Source: Dehalococcoidia bacterium (GTDB taxonomy: Bacteria > Chloroflexota > Dehalococcoidia > SZUA-161). From it: a DNA stretch of 10,469 bases. The stretch lies in assembly GCA_004376205.1 (NCBI GenBank), contig SOKG01000151.1, positions 1 through 10,469 of the forward strand. The letters run 5' to 3'. The notes beneath the pieces were generated by a model, which was given only the letters and a program-made list of their open reading frames with translations, had not been told where the DNA came from and did no database searches. The translations under genes were made by a program, and so were the position numbers. Numbering within the stretch: the first letter of the stretch is position 1; each line of letters starts with the position of its first letter. Shown here piece by piece: positions 1-7,286 of the stretch.

Positions 1-465
1 CAGGATTGCTATGAGAGAGCAATTCATTCTCTGGAAAGTGCTAGAATTTGGCCATCTGCAGCTAGTCACAGCAAAGTAGCGTTAGCACGGGCGAAGGTAA
101 TGAATAACGAGATGGATATAAACCTGACTGACATATTTAAGTGGCATGACGATAACAGATATGAGAATATTGAAGGCTGGACGTCAAGATATGTAGGTGA
201 GAGTTTGCTGAACATTGATGAAAAGCGCCTATCTGAGGCGGAGGACTGGATCAAGAGAGCCATCGAAGTGGATACAAAAAACGGCACGAGGCTTAGTCTA
301 GGACACGACTACGCCCTCTATGCGGAAATGTTGAAACGAAAAGGCGACCTGTCGGAAGCAAAACAGAAGCTCAACAAAGCGATAGAGATCTTCAAAGAGT
401 GCGGAGCCGACGGCTGGGTGAAAAGGACCCAGGCAACACTGAAGGCTGTTTCAAAAGAAGGTTAG
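1..465 (+). CDS. C-terminal part of a TPR protein, probably an adenylate cyclase/AAA ATPase-type regulator (5' truncated)
   Basis: The reading frame is open from the first base to a TAG at 463-465, so the gene starts outside the window and 154 residues are visible. The internal ATG at 100 lacks a good ribosome binding site and is not taken as the start. The visible part is alpha-helical and TPR-like. One helical pair lies near residues 79-93 (SEAEDWIKRAIEVD) and another near 110-135 (YALYAEMLKRKGDLSEAKQKL onward), ending in KAIEIFKECGADGWVKR. From recall, that ending is typical of the C-terminus of large proteins that join a class III cyclase and/or an AAA ATPase to TPRs. No catalytic domain is visible, so the parent type is inference. 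TPRs normally mediate protein contacts, here probably in the cytoplasm. One 60-base line (121-180) is about 38% GC, lower than the central block. A two-hairpin repeat follows 8 bp after the stop, and argS converges from the right. Confidence 0.72.
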   Translation, partial: QDCYERAIHSLESARIWPSAASHSKVALARAKVMNNEMDINLTDIFKWHDDNRYENIEGWTSRYVGESLLNIDEKRLSEAEDWIKRAIEVDTKNGTRLSLGHDYALYAEMLKRKGDLSEAKQKLNKAIEIFKECGADGWVKRTQATLKAVSKEG

Positions 466-473
466 CAGCAAAG

Positions 474-570
474 GTAGGGTGGGTGAAGTGGCAACGGAAC
501 CCACCAAACCAGAGTGCTGGGACAAGAATTAGAATGAGTGGTGGGTTTCGCTAGGCTACACCCACCCTAC
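474..570. repeat. Two-hairpin intergenic repeat, REP/BIME-like (GTAG-hairpin...hairpin-CTAC)
   Basis: The outer ends are a perfect 12-bp inverted repeat, GTAGGGTGGGTG (474-485) against CACCCACCCTAC (559-570). It also resolves into two hairpins. The first is GGTGGGT (478-484) pairing with ACCCACC (499-505). The second is GGTGGGT (540-546) pairing with ACCCACC (560-566). Each hairpin has the tetranucleotide GTAG at its outer foot (474-477, and CTAC at 567-570). A 34-nt spacer separates them. This is the layout of paired inverted REP sequences (BIMEs), which are mobilised by Y1 'RAYT' transposases that recognise a GTAG foot. It fills the gap between two convergent genes and could also end transcription from both sides, although no T-tract follows either hairpin. 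The copy number elsewhere cannot be seen from this window. Confidence 0.7.
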
Positions 571-606
571 TGAGGGGGCTCTCCCTTCGAGAGGGCTTTA
601 GCGGGC

Positions 607-2265
607 TTACATGTGCTCAGGGGCGGTCATTCCCATGAGACCAAGGGCCTTGGCGAGGACGATTTGCGCCGCATTGACCAGCTTGAGCCGAGCCCAGGTC
701 AGCGCCTCGTCGTCGGAAACGACCCGACATTGCTTGTAGAAGCTGTGGAAAGCGGTTGCCAGTTCCTGGGCGAAGTAGGGCAGGTGATGGGGTTCGAGAT
801 TTCTAGCGGCAAGCTCTATTAGCTCGGGGAACAACACCATTTTGCGGATCAGGTTGAGTTCCGCGTCAGTGGTGAGCGCGGCCACATCACCGTGGGTGCA
901 GTCGATATTCCTCTCCCGGGCAAAGCGCTGGATGCTGGCGATACGGGCGTGCGCATATTGGACATAATAGACCGGGTTATCAGCCGATTCGCGCTTTGCC
1001 AGCTCCAGGTCGAAGTCCATCTGGCTGTCTGCGGAACGTGAGAGGAAGAAGAAACGGCAGGCGTCTGCTCCCACCTCGTCCACCAGCTCGCGGAGGGTGA
1101 TGAGTTCCCCGGTACGCTTCGAGACTCTGAGCACGTTCTCCCCGCGGCGCAGGGTGACCATCTGCGAGATTATTATCCCCAGCCTCTCGGGGGCGACCCC
1201 CAGTGCACCGATCACCGCCTTCATCCGTGAGACATGACCCTGATGGTCGGCTCCCCAGATGTTGATCACACGATCAAACCCGCGTTCCAGAAACTTGTTG
1301 TAGTGATAGGCGGCGTCTGAGGCGAAGTAGGTGGGAACGCCGTTGCTGCGCACCAGTACGTTATCCTTGTCCTCGCCGAGAGCAGTAGAGACAAACCATT
1401 GTGCCCCTTCTCTCTCTTCGATGTGGCCACCCTGTCTCAACAGAGCCATTGCCTGTTCATATTGGCTATTTTCAAAGAGGCTGCGTTCGCTAAACCAGGT
1501 ATCGAAGCTGACGCCCAGAAGCTCAAGGTCTGAGTGAATGGCTTTGATAGCCTTGTCCAGCCCGATTGCTCCCAACTCCTGGATTGCTTCCTCAGGAGTT
1601 TGCGTAAGGAAAGCATCTCCCGTTTCGGCGATAATCTCCTGGGCAAGCTCCACCGGATAAGAGCCCTGGTAGCCATCGGCAGGCATTTCACTCTCTTTAC
1701 CCAGGGCCTGCAGATAGCGGCAGTAGAGGGAGCGATAGAAAGCGTCCATCTGGCTGCCGGCGTCATTGACATAGTATTCCTTTTCCACAGTGTAGCCAGC
1801 GGCGCTAAGCATGTTGGCCAGGGTGCTGCCTAGGACAGCGCCTCGCCCATGCCCGACGTGGATTGGCCCTGTGGGGTTGACGCTAACGAATTCGAGCTGG
1901 ACTCTCAACCCTTTCCCCAGATCGAGGTTTCCATAATCTTCTCCAGCACTCAATATCTCCTCTACCTGCTGGGCGAGCCATCTACTCGTTAGGAAGAAGT
2001 TGATGAAGCCCGGGGCTGCCACTGATACTTTCTCCACCCCCTCGATTTGAGGCAAGAGGCCTGCCAGTATCTCAGCTATGGCCATAGGCTCCAGCCGGGC
2101 TGCTCTCCCCATCTTCAGCGGCAGGCTGGAGGCATAGTCACCATGCTCCGGGTTCTGTGGGTGTTCCAGAGTGATCTCGGGAAGGGCAATCGCTGGCAGC
2201 AGCTCCTTTGTTTGAGCTTCTTTGGCTGCTTGCTCCAAGAGCTCAGCGATTTTGTGTTTAGGCAT
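607..2265 (-). CDS. argS: Arginyl-tRNA synthetase (class I)
   Basis: Cytoplasmic enzyme that activates arginine with ATP and charges tRNA-Arg. The 552-residue product is of normal family length. The N-terminal tRNA-recognition domain covers about residues 1-110. The catalytic Rossmann domain has the HIGH-type motif HVGHGR (136-141), preceded by SVNPTGPI, then WGADHQGHV (337-345) and the KMSKS-equivalent VSKRTG (381-386). The DALR anticodon-binding domain begins around NPVYYVQYAHAR (430-441) and runs to the C-terminus. I start it at ATG 2263-2265, two bases after the recG stop, where the N-terminus MPKHKIAELL fits the family. A purine-rich GGAGGGGAG (2277-2285) lies 11 nt upstream. The in-frame GTG at 2293-2295 would add ten residues and overlap recG by 28 nt. 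It is the last gene of the fakA-degV-recG-argS run and probably depends on read-through from fakA. All active-site motifs look intact. Confidence 0.96.
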   Translation of the reverse strand: MPKHKIAELLEQAAKEAQTKELLPAIALPEITLEHPQNPEHGDYASSLPLKMGRAARLEPMAIAEILAGLLPQIEGVEKVSVAAPGFINFFLTSRWLAQQVEEILSAGEDYGNLDLGKGLRVQLEFVSVNPTGPIHVGHGRGAVLGSTLANMLSAAGYTVEKEYYVNDAGSQMDAFYRSLYCRYLQALGKESEMPADGYQGSYPVELAQEIIAETGDAFLTQTPEEAIQELGAIGLDKAIKAIHSDLELLGVSFDTWFSERSLFENSQYEQAMALLRQGGHIEEREGAQWFVSTALGEDKDNVLVRSNGVPTYFASDAAYHYNKFLERGFDRVINIWGADHQGHVSRMKAVIGALGVAPERLGIIISQMVTLRRGENVLRVSKRTGELITLRELVDEVGADACRFFFLSRSADSQMDFDLELAKRESADNPVYYVQYAHARIASIQRFARERNIDCTHGDVAALTTDAELNLIRKMVLFPELIELAARNLEPHHLPYFAQELATAFHSFYKQCRVVSDDEALTWARLKLVNAAQIVLAKALGLMGMTAPEHM

Positions 2266-2267
2266 AG

Positions 2268-4676
2268 CTAGTTCAACTCCCCTCCACTCTCCCACAGTCG
2301 GCTAACCTCCCTGGCAAGGAGCCCGTGCTCTGACTGCTGTAGGTAGGGATCGGTGTCAAAAAGGCGAATTGCTTCCCTGCGGGCAAGCTCCAAGAGTTCC
2401 ATATCGGAGAGCTTGGCCATCTTCAAGTCGGGGAGCCCACTCTGGCGGGTGCCGAAGAACTCGCCTGGTCCCCTGAGCTTCAAATCCTCCTCGGCGAGGG
2501 CAAACCCGTCCTGAGTGCGTTCGAGGAGAGAAAGACGCTGCCTTGCATCTGCCGACGGGCTCTCGGCGAGGAGCAGGCAGTAGCTCTGGTGTTCTCCTCT
2601 TCCCACGCGGCCGCGAAACTGGTGTAGCTGCGCCATCCCGAAGCGATCGGCGCCTTCGATTAGCATCACCGTGGCATTGGGGACATCGACTCCTACTTCG
2701 ACCACCGGCGTTGATACCAGTATGTCAAGAGCGCCGCTACGGAAGCGCCGCATCACCTCTTCTTTCTCCGGGCTGGCAAGCCTCCCGTGGAGCAGACCCA
2801 ACCGCAGTTCGGGGAAGACGCCCTGGGAGAGGCGCTCATATTCGGTGACCGCGGCCTTGGTATCGATAGCCTCCGATTCCTCGATTAGGGGGCAGATAAT
2901 AAATGCTTGGTGCCCACCGGCAATCTGTTTGCGAACGAACTCGTAGGCGCTTTGGCGCTGCCTGGGGCTGAGCCATTTGGTCTTGATCTCAATTCTCCCC
3001 GGAGGCAGTTCGTCGATTACCGAGAGGTCGAGATCGCCGTAGAGAGTGAGCGCCAGAGTGCGGGGGATGGGGGTGGCGCTCATCACCAGGACATGGGGAC
3101 TCGAACCTTTCGAGCGCAGCTCCCAGCGCTGCATTACCCCGAAGCGATGTTGCTCATCGACCACACACAGCCCAAGCTGCGGGAACTCTACCCCCTTCTG
3201 TATCAGGGCGTGGGTGCCGATGATAATGTTGATTTCTCCCGAGGAGATACTTTCCTGGAGATGTTGCTTCGAGCTTTCTCTGAGGCCACCGGTCAGCAGA
3301 CCAACGCTGATAGGGTGAGGGAGCAGCGAGGCATAGTTGGCAACGGGCTTGCCATTGCCTGCCTCCCCGCTTACCCTGCTCAGCAGGCCACATATGCTCT
3401 CGAAGTGCTGTTCTGCCAGGATCTCCGTTGGTGCCATGAGAGCAGCCTGGTAGCCGCCAGCGGCAGCCACCAACATCGCTGCTGTGGCGACCACAGTCTT
3501 GCCGCTGCCGACTTCTCCCTGCAACAGCCGGCTCATCGGCTTCGATTTGCTCAGGTCCTCCTGAATCTCGGCAAAAGCGCGTTTCTGAGCGGTGGTCATG
3601 GTGAAAGGTAGGGAATTGAAGAAGGGCTCAAGGCAATGGCCATCGACCTCGAAGGCATTACCTGTTCCCTCTTGCTGCCAGTCTCTTTTCTTAGATAGCA
3701 CGCCGAGCTGGATTAGGAAGAGTTCGTCGAAAGCCAGTCGCCTCCTGGCCTGGTCTTTGCTGAGCTCGTTATCCGGATAGTGTGCTTGTGCAATTGCTTC
3801 GTAAAGTGGGAGCAGCTCAACTCCCCTTCTAACACCTTCGGGGAGGAAATCCGGCAGCTTGGGCAGCCAACGGTCGAGGGTTCCCTTTACTAACCTCCGC
3901 ACCACCCGAGGCGATAGCCCCGCGGTTAGCGGATAAACGGGTACCATCCTCCCGGTGTGAATCAGGTCATTGGACTCTAGATGCTCCCACTCAGGGGATT
4001 CGAACACTTTCCTCCCGCGAAAGAGGGCCACCCTGCCGCTAATCACCACCTGGCTATTGGGGGTGAGCTTCTTGGCAAGATATGGTTGGTTGAACCACAC
4101 AACCTTCATGTTGCCCGATTCGTCGCCGACGATAGCTTGTGTTGCTCGCCTGCGGTTTGAGGTGGTCATCTCGGCGGCTTCCCAGATGGTGGCCACGATG
4201 GTTTGCTCTAACCCCACCTCAAGCTCTGAGATGAGCTTTCTCTGGCTGTAGTCGATATGGCGCCGGGGGAAGAAGTAGAGAAGCTGGTGCAGTGTCTTCA
4301 CTCCCAGTTTCCCGAATTTAGTGGCAAGGCTTGAGCTTATACCCTTAATCGATGTAATTGAGGCATCAAGATATCTGTCGATATCGCTCTGAGGGCGCTG
4401 TGGAGGGGGTTCTCTTCCCCTGGCGGCGGTTTGAGGCAGAGGCTGTGCCTTTGGTGTTCCAGTGGCAAGTTGCTCCAGTACGCTCCTGACCCATTTCTCC
4501 CGTTCCCCTTCGTCCAGGCCGGAATAGCTCAGCGAAAGCATGCGAGCGAGCTTTGGGGCGGTCGGGGACAACTTGCGCAAGAACTTGTCCAGGCCGCCCA
4601 TTACTGCCAGATCACGGTATCCCTTGGCCTGCTCCAGTTCCAGGACCTTACGTAGCTGGTCAATTGCTACATTCAA
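2268..4676 (-). CDS. recG: ATP-dependent DNA helicase RecG
   Basis: Superfamily 2 double-stranded DNA translocase that remodels stalled replication forks and branch-migrates junctions. The order is: N-terminal extension (1-100) with a Gln/Pro-rich stretch at 75-97; wedge/OB-fold domain (about 105-350) with a helix-hairpin-helix-like start near ITSIKGISSSLATKFG (107-122); then the helicase core. Core motifs are Walker A GEVGSGKT (387-394), APTEILAEQH (415-424), DEQH (507-510), SATPIPRT (533-540), VEVGVDVPNAT (659-669) and QFRGRVGRG (686-694). At 802 residues it is about 100 longer than the usual Proteobacterial or Bacillus protein. The start is TTG at 4674-4676, overlapping the degV stop as TTGA, with GGAAGGGG (4681-4688) four bases upstream, which favours translational coupling. 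The next in-frame Met is residue 26. argS follows after 2 nt. Confidence 0.97.
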   Translation of the reverse strand: MNVAIDQLRKVLELEQAKGYRDLAVMGGLDKFLRKLSPTAPKLARMLSLSYSGLDEGEREKWVRSVLEQLATGTPKAQPLPQTAARGREPPPQRPQSDIDRYLDASITSIKGISSSLATKFGKLGVKTLHQLLYFFPRRHIDYSQRKLISELEVGLEQTIVATIWEAAEMTTSNRRRATQAIVGDESGNMKVVWFNQPYLAKKLTPNSQVVISGRVALFRGRKVFESPEWEHLESNDLIHTGRMVPVYPLTAGLSPRVVRRLVKGTLDRWLPKLPDFLPEGVRRGVELLPLYEAIAQAHYPDNELSKDQARRRLAFDELFLIQLGVLSKKRDWQQEGTGNAFEVDGHCLEPFFNSLPFTMTTAQKRAFAEIQEDLSKSKPMSRLLQGEVGSGKTVVATAAMLVAAAGGYQAALMAPTEILAEQHFESICGLLSRVSGEAGNGKPVANYASLLPHPISVGLLTGGLRESSKQHLQESISSGEINIIIGTHALIQKGVEFPQLGLCVVDEQHRFGVMQRWELRSKGSSPHVLVMSATPIPRTLALTLYGDLDLSVIDELPPGRIEIKTKWLSPRQRQSAYEFVRKQIAGGHQAFIICPLIEESEAIDTKAAVTEYERLSQGVFPELRLGLLHGRLASPEKEEVMRRFRSGALDILVSTPVVEVGVDVPNATVMLIEGADRFGMAQLHQFRGRVGRGEHQSYCLLLAESPSADARQRLSLLERTQDGFALAEEDLKLRGPGEFFGTRQSGLPDLKMAKLSDMELLELARREAIRLFDTDPYLQQSEHGLLAREVSRLWESGGELN

Positions 4677-5515
4677 TATTCCCCTTCCAATACAGATACA
4701 GCGATCACATGAGGGCCGACATGGGCTCCTACTACCGGGCTGACCTTCGACCTATAGATGCGCTCTTTGGGGAATAGGGAGTCCAAACGGTTGATGAGCA
4801 TCTCCGCTTCATCAGGGGTAGTGGCGTGTTCAACAGCCAGGCTGCTGATGAGGGAGAAGCTAGCTACGAAATCGTATAGGTAGTCAATAGCCTTGGCCCT
4901 GCCACGCACCTTGCCAAAGGGGTAGGCCTCGCCATCCTTGATGCCAAGGATCGAATTTATCTTGAGCAGACTTCCCAGCAGCGCCTGTGCCTTGCCGACG
5001 CGCCCACCTCTCCTCAGGTACTCCAGGGTATCAAAGGTAATGCGCACGTGCACTCGAGGGATGACGCGACGCACTGCTTCTACAACCTCGTCAAGGCTGG
5101 CCCCAGTCTGAGCCGACTGCGCAGCGGCAATGACTATCAAGCCCTGTCCCATTATCCCCGCTAAGGTGTCGATGACCTCAATTCGGCAGCTCCTCTTCTT
5201 CACCGTGTCTCTGCCCAAGAGCGCCGCATCATAGAGGGCACCAAACTTGGCGGAGGGGTGAACGGATATTATCTCATTGGTTTCCTCAGCGAGTTTGTCG
5301 TAGACCTCGGCGAAGGCTGCGGGCGAGGGGGTGGACGTGGCGGGGAAGTTTGAGTCTCCTACCAGCCTGCGATAGAACTCATCGGTGCTGAGGTCGATAC
5401 CATCTCTGTATTCCTCGCTGCCGAAGCGTACATACGCAGGCACCACTGCAATCCCCAGCTCTTGGGCTGTTGGGGCGGGGATATCAGCTACGCTATCAGT
5501 CACCACCTTAACCAC
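4673..5515 (-). CDS. degV: DegV-family fatty-acid-binding protein, FakB-type subunit
   Basis: DegV/FakB proteins hold a fatty acid in a deep pocket and present its carboxylate to the kinase FakA, giving acyl-phosphate for phospholipid synthesis. The 280-residue length is typical. Family marks are VTDSVADIP (4-12), the PATSTPSP segment (58-65), YLRRGGRVGKAQALLGSLL (166-184) followed by KINSILGI, KVRGRAK (202-208) and the C-terminal GAHVGPHV (263-270). The segment that usually reads LSGTYxSA reads FGALYDAA here (91-98), so the Ser expected to contact the fatty-acid carboxylate is replaced by Gly. The start is GTG at 5513-5515. AAGGGG (5523-5528), overlapping the stop of the upstream fakA, sits 7 nt before it. 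The 11-nt gap to fakA and the overlap with recG show it is an internal operon gene. The partnership with FakA is inferred from adjacency and family; the lipid specificity is unknown. Confidence 0.93.
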   Translation of the reverse strand: MVKVVTDSVADIPAPTAQELGIAVVPAYVRFGSEEYRDGIDLSTDEFYRRLVGDSNFPATSTPSPAAFAEVYDKLAEETNEIISVHPSAKFGALYDAALLGRDTVKKRSCRIEVIDTLAGIMGQGLIVIAAAQSAQTGASLDEVVEAVRRVIPRVHVRITFDTLEYLRRGGRVGKAQALLGSLLKINSILGIKDGEAYPFGKVRGRAKAIDYLYDFVASFSLISSLAVEHATTPDEAEMLINRLDSLFPKERIYRSKVSPVVGAHVGPHVIAVSVLEGEY

Positions 5516-5526
5516 TATAAAGCCCC

Positions 5527-7134
5527 TTATTCCACTGAGACAATGTAATTATAGTATGGTTGTCCCCCTGCAACGACCTCCACTTCCTGAGAGGGGTATT
5601 TCCTCTGGACTGATTCTGCTACTTGCTCAGCTTCGGCGCTCTCCGTGTCCGCCCCGTAATAGATGGTGACCAATCCCCCTTCTTCGACACCCATCATAGC
5701 CAGCAGATCGAGGATAACCTGCGGCATGTTGCCATCGGCGATTACCAGCCTACCGTCGAGGAAGGCGATGGCCTGTCCTTTCTTGACCGAGAGGCCGTCG
5801 AGCTCCATCGACCTCACCGCTGTGGTGACCTCTCCGCTACGGACTGTTGACAGCGCTTTTTTCATGGCAGCGACGTTTGTCTCAAAATCCTCCTCATGAT
5901 TCAGGGCAAGAAGCGCTGCTACCCCCTGGGGAATGGTCTTTGAGGGCACTACCTCCACCTTCCTCTGTGTCAGTGCCGAAATCTGGCCCGCCGCCAGCAA
6001 AATGTTGGGGTTATTGGGTAGCATGATAACCTTGTCCGAAGGCGCTGACTCCACAGCCTGGAGAAGTTCTTGAACGCTGGGGTTCATGGTCTCGCCACCA
6101 GGGATGACTATGGCCGCACCGATGCTGTAGAACGCCTCGGTGAGCCCTTCGCCGGAGGCCACAGCTATCGTGGAGATGGCGGCCGAAGATGCCCGAGGCT
6201 GAGCTACCATGAAGTCACGGTGCTGTTCGTCCATATTCTCCACTTTAACCTGCTGCAGGGTGCCTAAAGGAGCGGCGTAACTCAGGGCAGCCCCGGGGTC
6301 GAAGGTGTGCAGATGGACTCTCAGCGTAGATTCATCGCCAACCACCAGGACGGATTCGCCGATGGTGGTTAGCTTCTCTCTGACAGCGTCCAGATTGAGG
6401 TCTTTGCCCTGAAGCAGAAACTCGGTGCAGTAACCGTATCGGGCGTCCTCTGCCAGACCTTGGCTGATACTGGCTGCGGCTTCTACCGGCGCGATCTCAG
6501 CCTCCTCCCGCTCACCGCGCAGATAGCGAAGTGCGCCTTCAAGTACTACGTAAAGCCCTTGCCCCCCGGCGTCCACCACCCCGGCCTGGCGCAGCACCGG
6601 GAGCAGCGTTGGCGTCCTCGCCACCGAGGCTCTGGCCTCATTGACAATGACTTCCATAATCGCCAGCAAGTCGCCGTTATAGGAGACGCTCCCAGTTTGG
6701 GCAGCGTCGGCGACTTCGCGGATGACGGTGAGGATGGTCCCTTCGACTGGCTTGCTCATCCCTTTATAGGCGAGGGTAGATGACTCAACCAGGGCAGCGG
6801 CGAGGTCATTGCCATTGAAGGAGTGCTTGTCATCCAGCCCCTCGGCCAATCCACGAAAGATCTGAGATAGGATCACACCGCTGTTCCCCCTAGCCCCCAT
6901 GAGGGAACCCCTTGCCATCGCTTGGGCTACGGCCGCTGCACTCCCGTCGGGGCGGCGACTAGCCTCTTCCATCGCCGCCCGCATGGTCAAAAGCATATTG
7001 GTGCCGGTATCGCCATCGGGCACGGGGAAGACGTTAAGCGTGTTGATGGACTGAGCGTTGCGCTCCAGCAAGCGGGTAGCGGCGCTGAACATCCCTCTCA
7101 GGTCACGCCCATCGCAGGAGGTTATATTGCTCAC
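5527..7134 (-). CDS. fakA: Fatty acid kinase ATP-binding subunit FakA (DAK2/YloV family)
   Basis: Kinase that phosphorylates FakB-bound fatty acids with ATP in the cytoplasm. The family was once annotated as dihydroxyacetone-kinase-like. Domain order: DAK2 (DhaL-like) ATP/Mg domain with NVFPVPDGDTGTNM (34-47, Asp40, Asp42 and Asn46 being the metal/nucleotide ligands), GARGNSGVILSQIFRG (80-95) and DAGGQGLY (188-195); a middle domain with YGYCTEFLL (233-241) and VHLHTFDPG (273-281), whose Cys and two His match the zinc-site positions known in FakA; then a C-terminal EDD-fold-like domain from about 320 to 535. I start it at GTG 7132-7134 because AGGAGA (7142-7147) lies exactly 7 nt upstream. A TTG at 7186-7188 would add 18 residues, would give 553 in all, and has only a weak ribosome binding site. 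It heads the operon and is followed after 11 nt by the degV gene. Start choice is moderately sure; function is high confidence. Confidence 0.94.
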   Translation of the reverse strand: MSNITSCDGRDLRGMFSAATRLLERNAQSINTLNVFPVPDGDTGTNMLLTMRAAMEEASRRPDGSAAAVAQAMARGSLMGARGNSGVILSQIFRGLAEGLDDKHSFNGNDLAAALVESSTLAYKGMSKPVEGTILTVIREVADAAQTGSVSYNGDLLAIMEVIVNEARASVARTPTLLPVLRQAGVVDAGGQGLYVVLEGALRYLRGEREEAEIAPVEAAASISQGLAEDARYGYCTEFLLQGKDLNLDAVREKLTTIGESVLVVGDESTLRVHLHTFDPGAALSYAAPLGTLQQVKVENMDEQHRDFMVAQPRASSAAISTIAVASGEGLTEAFYSIGAAIVIPGGETMNPSVQELLQAVESAPSDKVIMLPNNPNILLAAGQISALTQRKVEVVPSKTIPQGVAALLALNHEEDFETNVAAMKKALSTVRSGEVTTAVRSMELDGLSVKKGQAIAFLDGRLVIADGNMPQVILDLLAMMGVEEGGLVTIYYGADTESAEAEQVAESVQRKYPSQEVEVVAGGQPYYNYIVSVE

Positions 7135-7194
7135 ACCAGGTTCTCCTGATTCGCTGGTCTCTTCACGTCCGAATTCGGTATCGCCCAACCTGGT
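7135..7194 (-). promoter_or_regulatory. Inverted repeat in the fakA leader, including the ribosome binding site that sets the start
   Basis: On the minus strand ACCAGGTT (7194-7187) and AACCTGGT (7142-7135) are perfect 8-base complements separated by 44 bases. The second arm fills the space between the Shine-Dalgarno sequence AGGAGA (7147-7142) and the GTG start at 7134. If the leader RNA folds this way, the SD would sit in the loop at the base of the stem and initiation could be modulated. The arms could instead be a protein operator, or chance. The arms themselves are seen directly; any regulatory role is inference. Confidence 0.35.
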
Positions 7195-7208
7195 AATCTG
7201 GAATCCGC

Positions 7209-7237
7209 TTGCAACACTCTCTTGGTTATGTTATTCT
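7209..7237 (+). promoter_or_regulatory. Candidate promoter for rpmB
   Basis: TTGCAA (7209-7214) and TATTCT (7232-7237) are separated by 17 bp, each matching the sigma70 consensus at four of six positions. It would start transcription near 7244, giving a leader of about 43 nt before rpmB. It is a weak match, chosen because rpmB needs a promoter in this 98-bp gap and no better plus-strand pair was found. Confidence 0.35.
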
Positions 7238-7246
7238 TAAGCCTGA

Positions 7247-7275
7247 ATTCTACAGGAAAAAGATGCTTTAGTCAA
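7247..7275 (-). promoter_or_regulatory. Sigma70-type promoter of the fakA-degV-recG-argS operon
   Basis: On the minus strand TTGACT (7275-7270) and TAGAAT (7252-7247) are separated by exactly 17 bp, each box matching the consensus at five of six positions. Transcription would start near 7240, leaving a leader of about 105 nt before the fakA GTG. The -35 box touches the rpmB ribosome binding site (7275-7280) on the other strand. This is the best promoter match seen in the window. Confidence 0.65.
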
Positions 7276-7286
7276 AGGAGAAGGCA

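Noticed and set aside
474..570. Repeated GGTGGGT/ACCCACC units read as a CRISPR-like or tRNA-like element
   Set aside because: There are only two mirrored copies, no regular spacers, no cas genes, and no tRNA acceptor or T-arm consensus.
574..600. Possible terminator hairpin CTCTC-loop-GAGAG after argS
   Set aside because: The stem has only 5 bp before mismatches and no T-tract follows on either strand.
1437..1772. Minus-strand 111-codon frame inside argS
   Set aside because: It overlaps the catalytic region of argS in another frame, is Arg/Trp-rich and has no supporting start signal.
2266..2295. Longer argS starting at GTG 2295
   Set aside because: It would overlap recG by 28 nt and add ten residues not expected in the family; the ATG at 2265 follows the recG stop directly.
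2907..3611. Plus-strand open frame of 234 codons
   Set aside because: It lies wholly antisense to the recG helicase core, shows no recognisable motif, and is explained by the codon bias of the GC-rich gene opposite.
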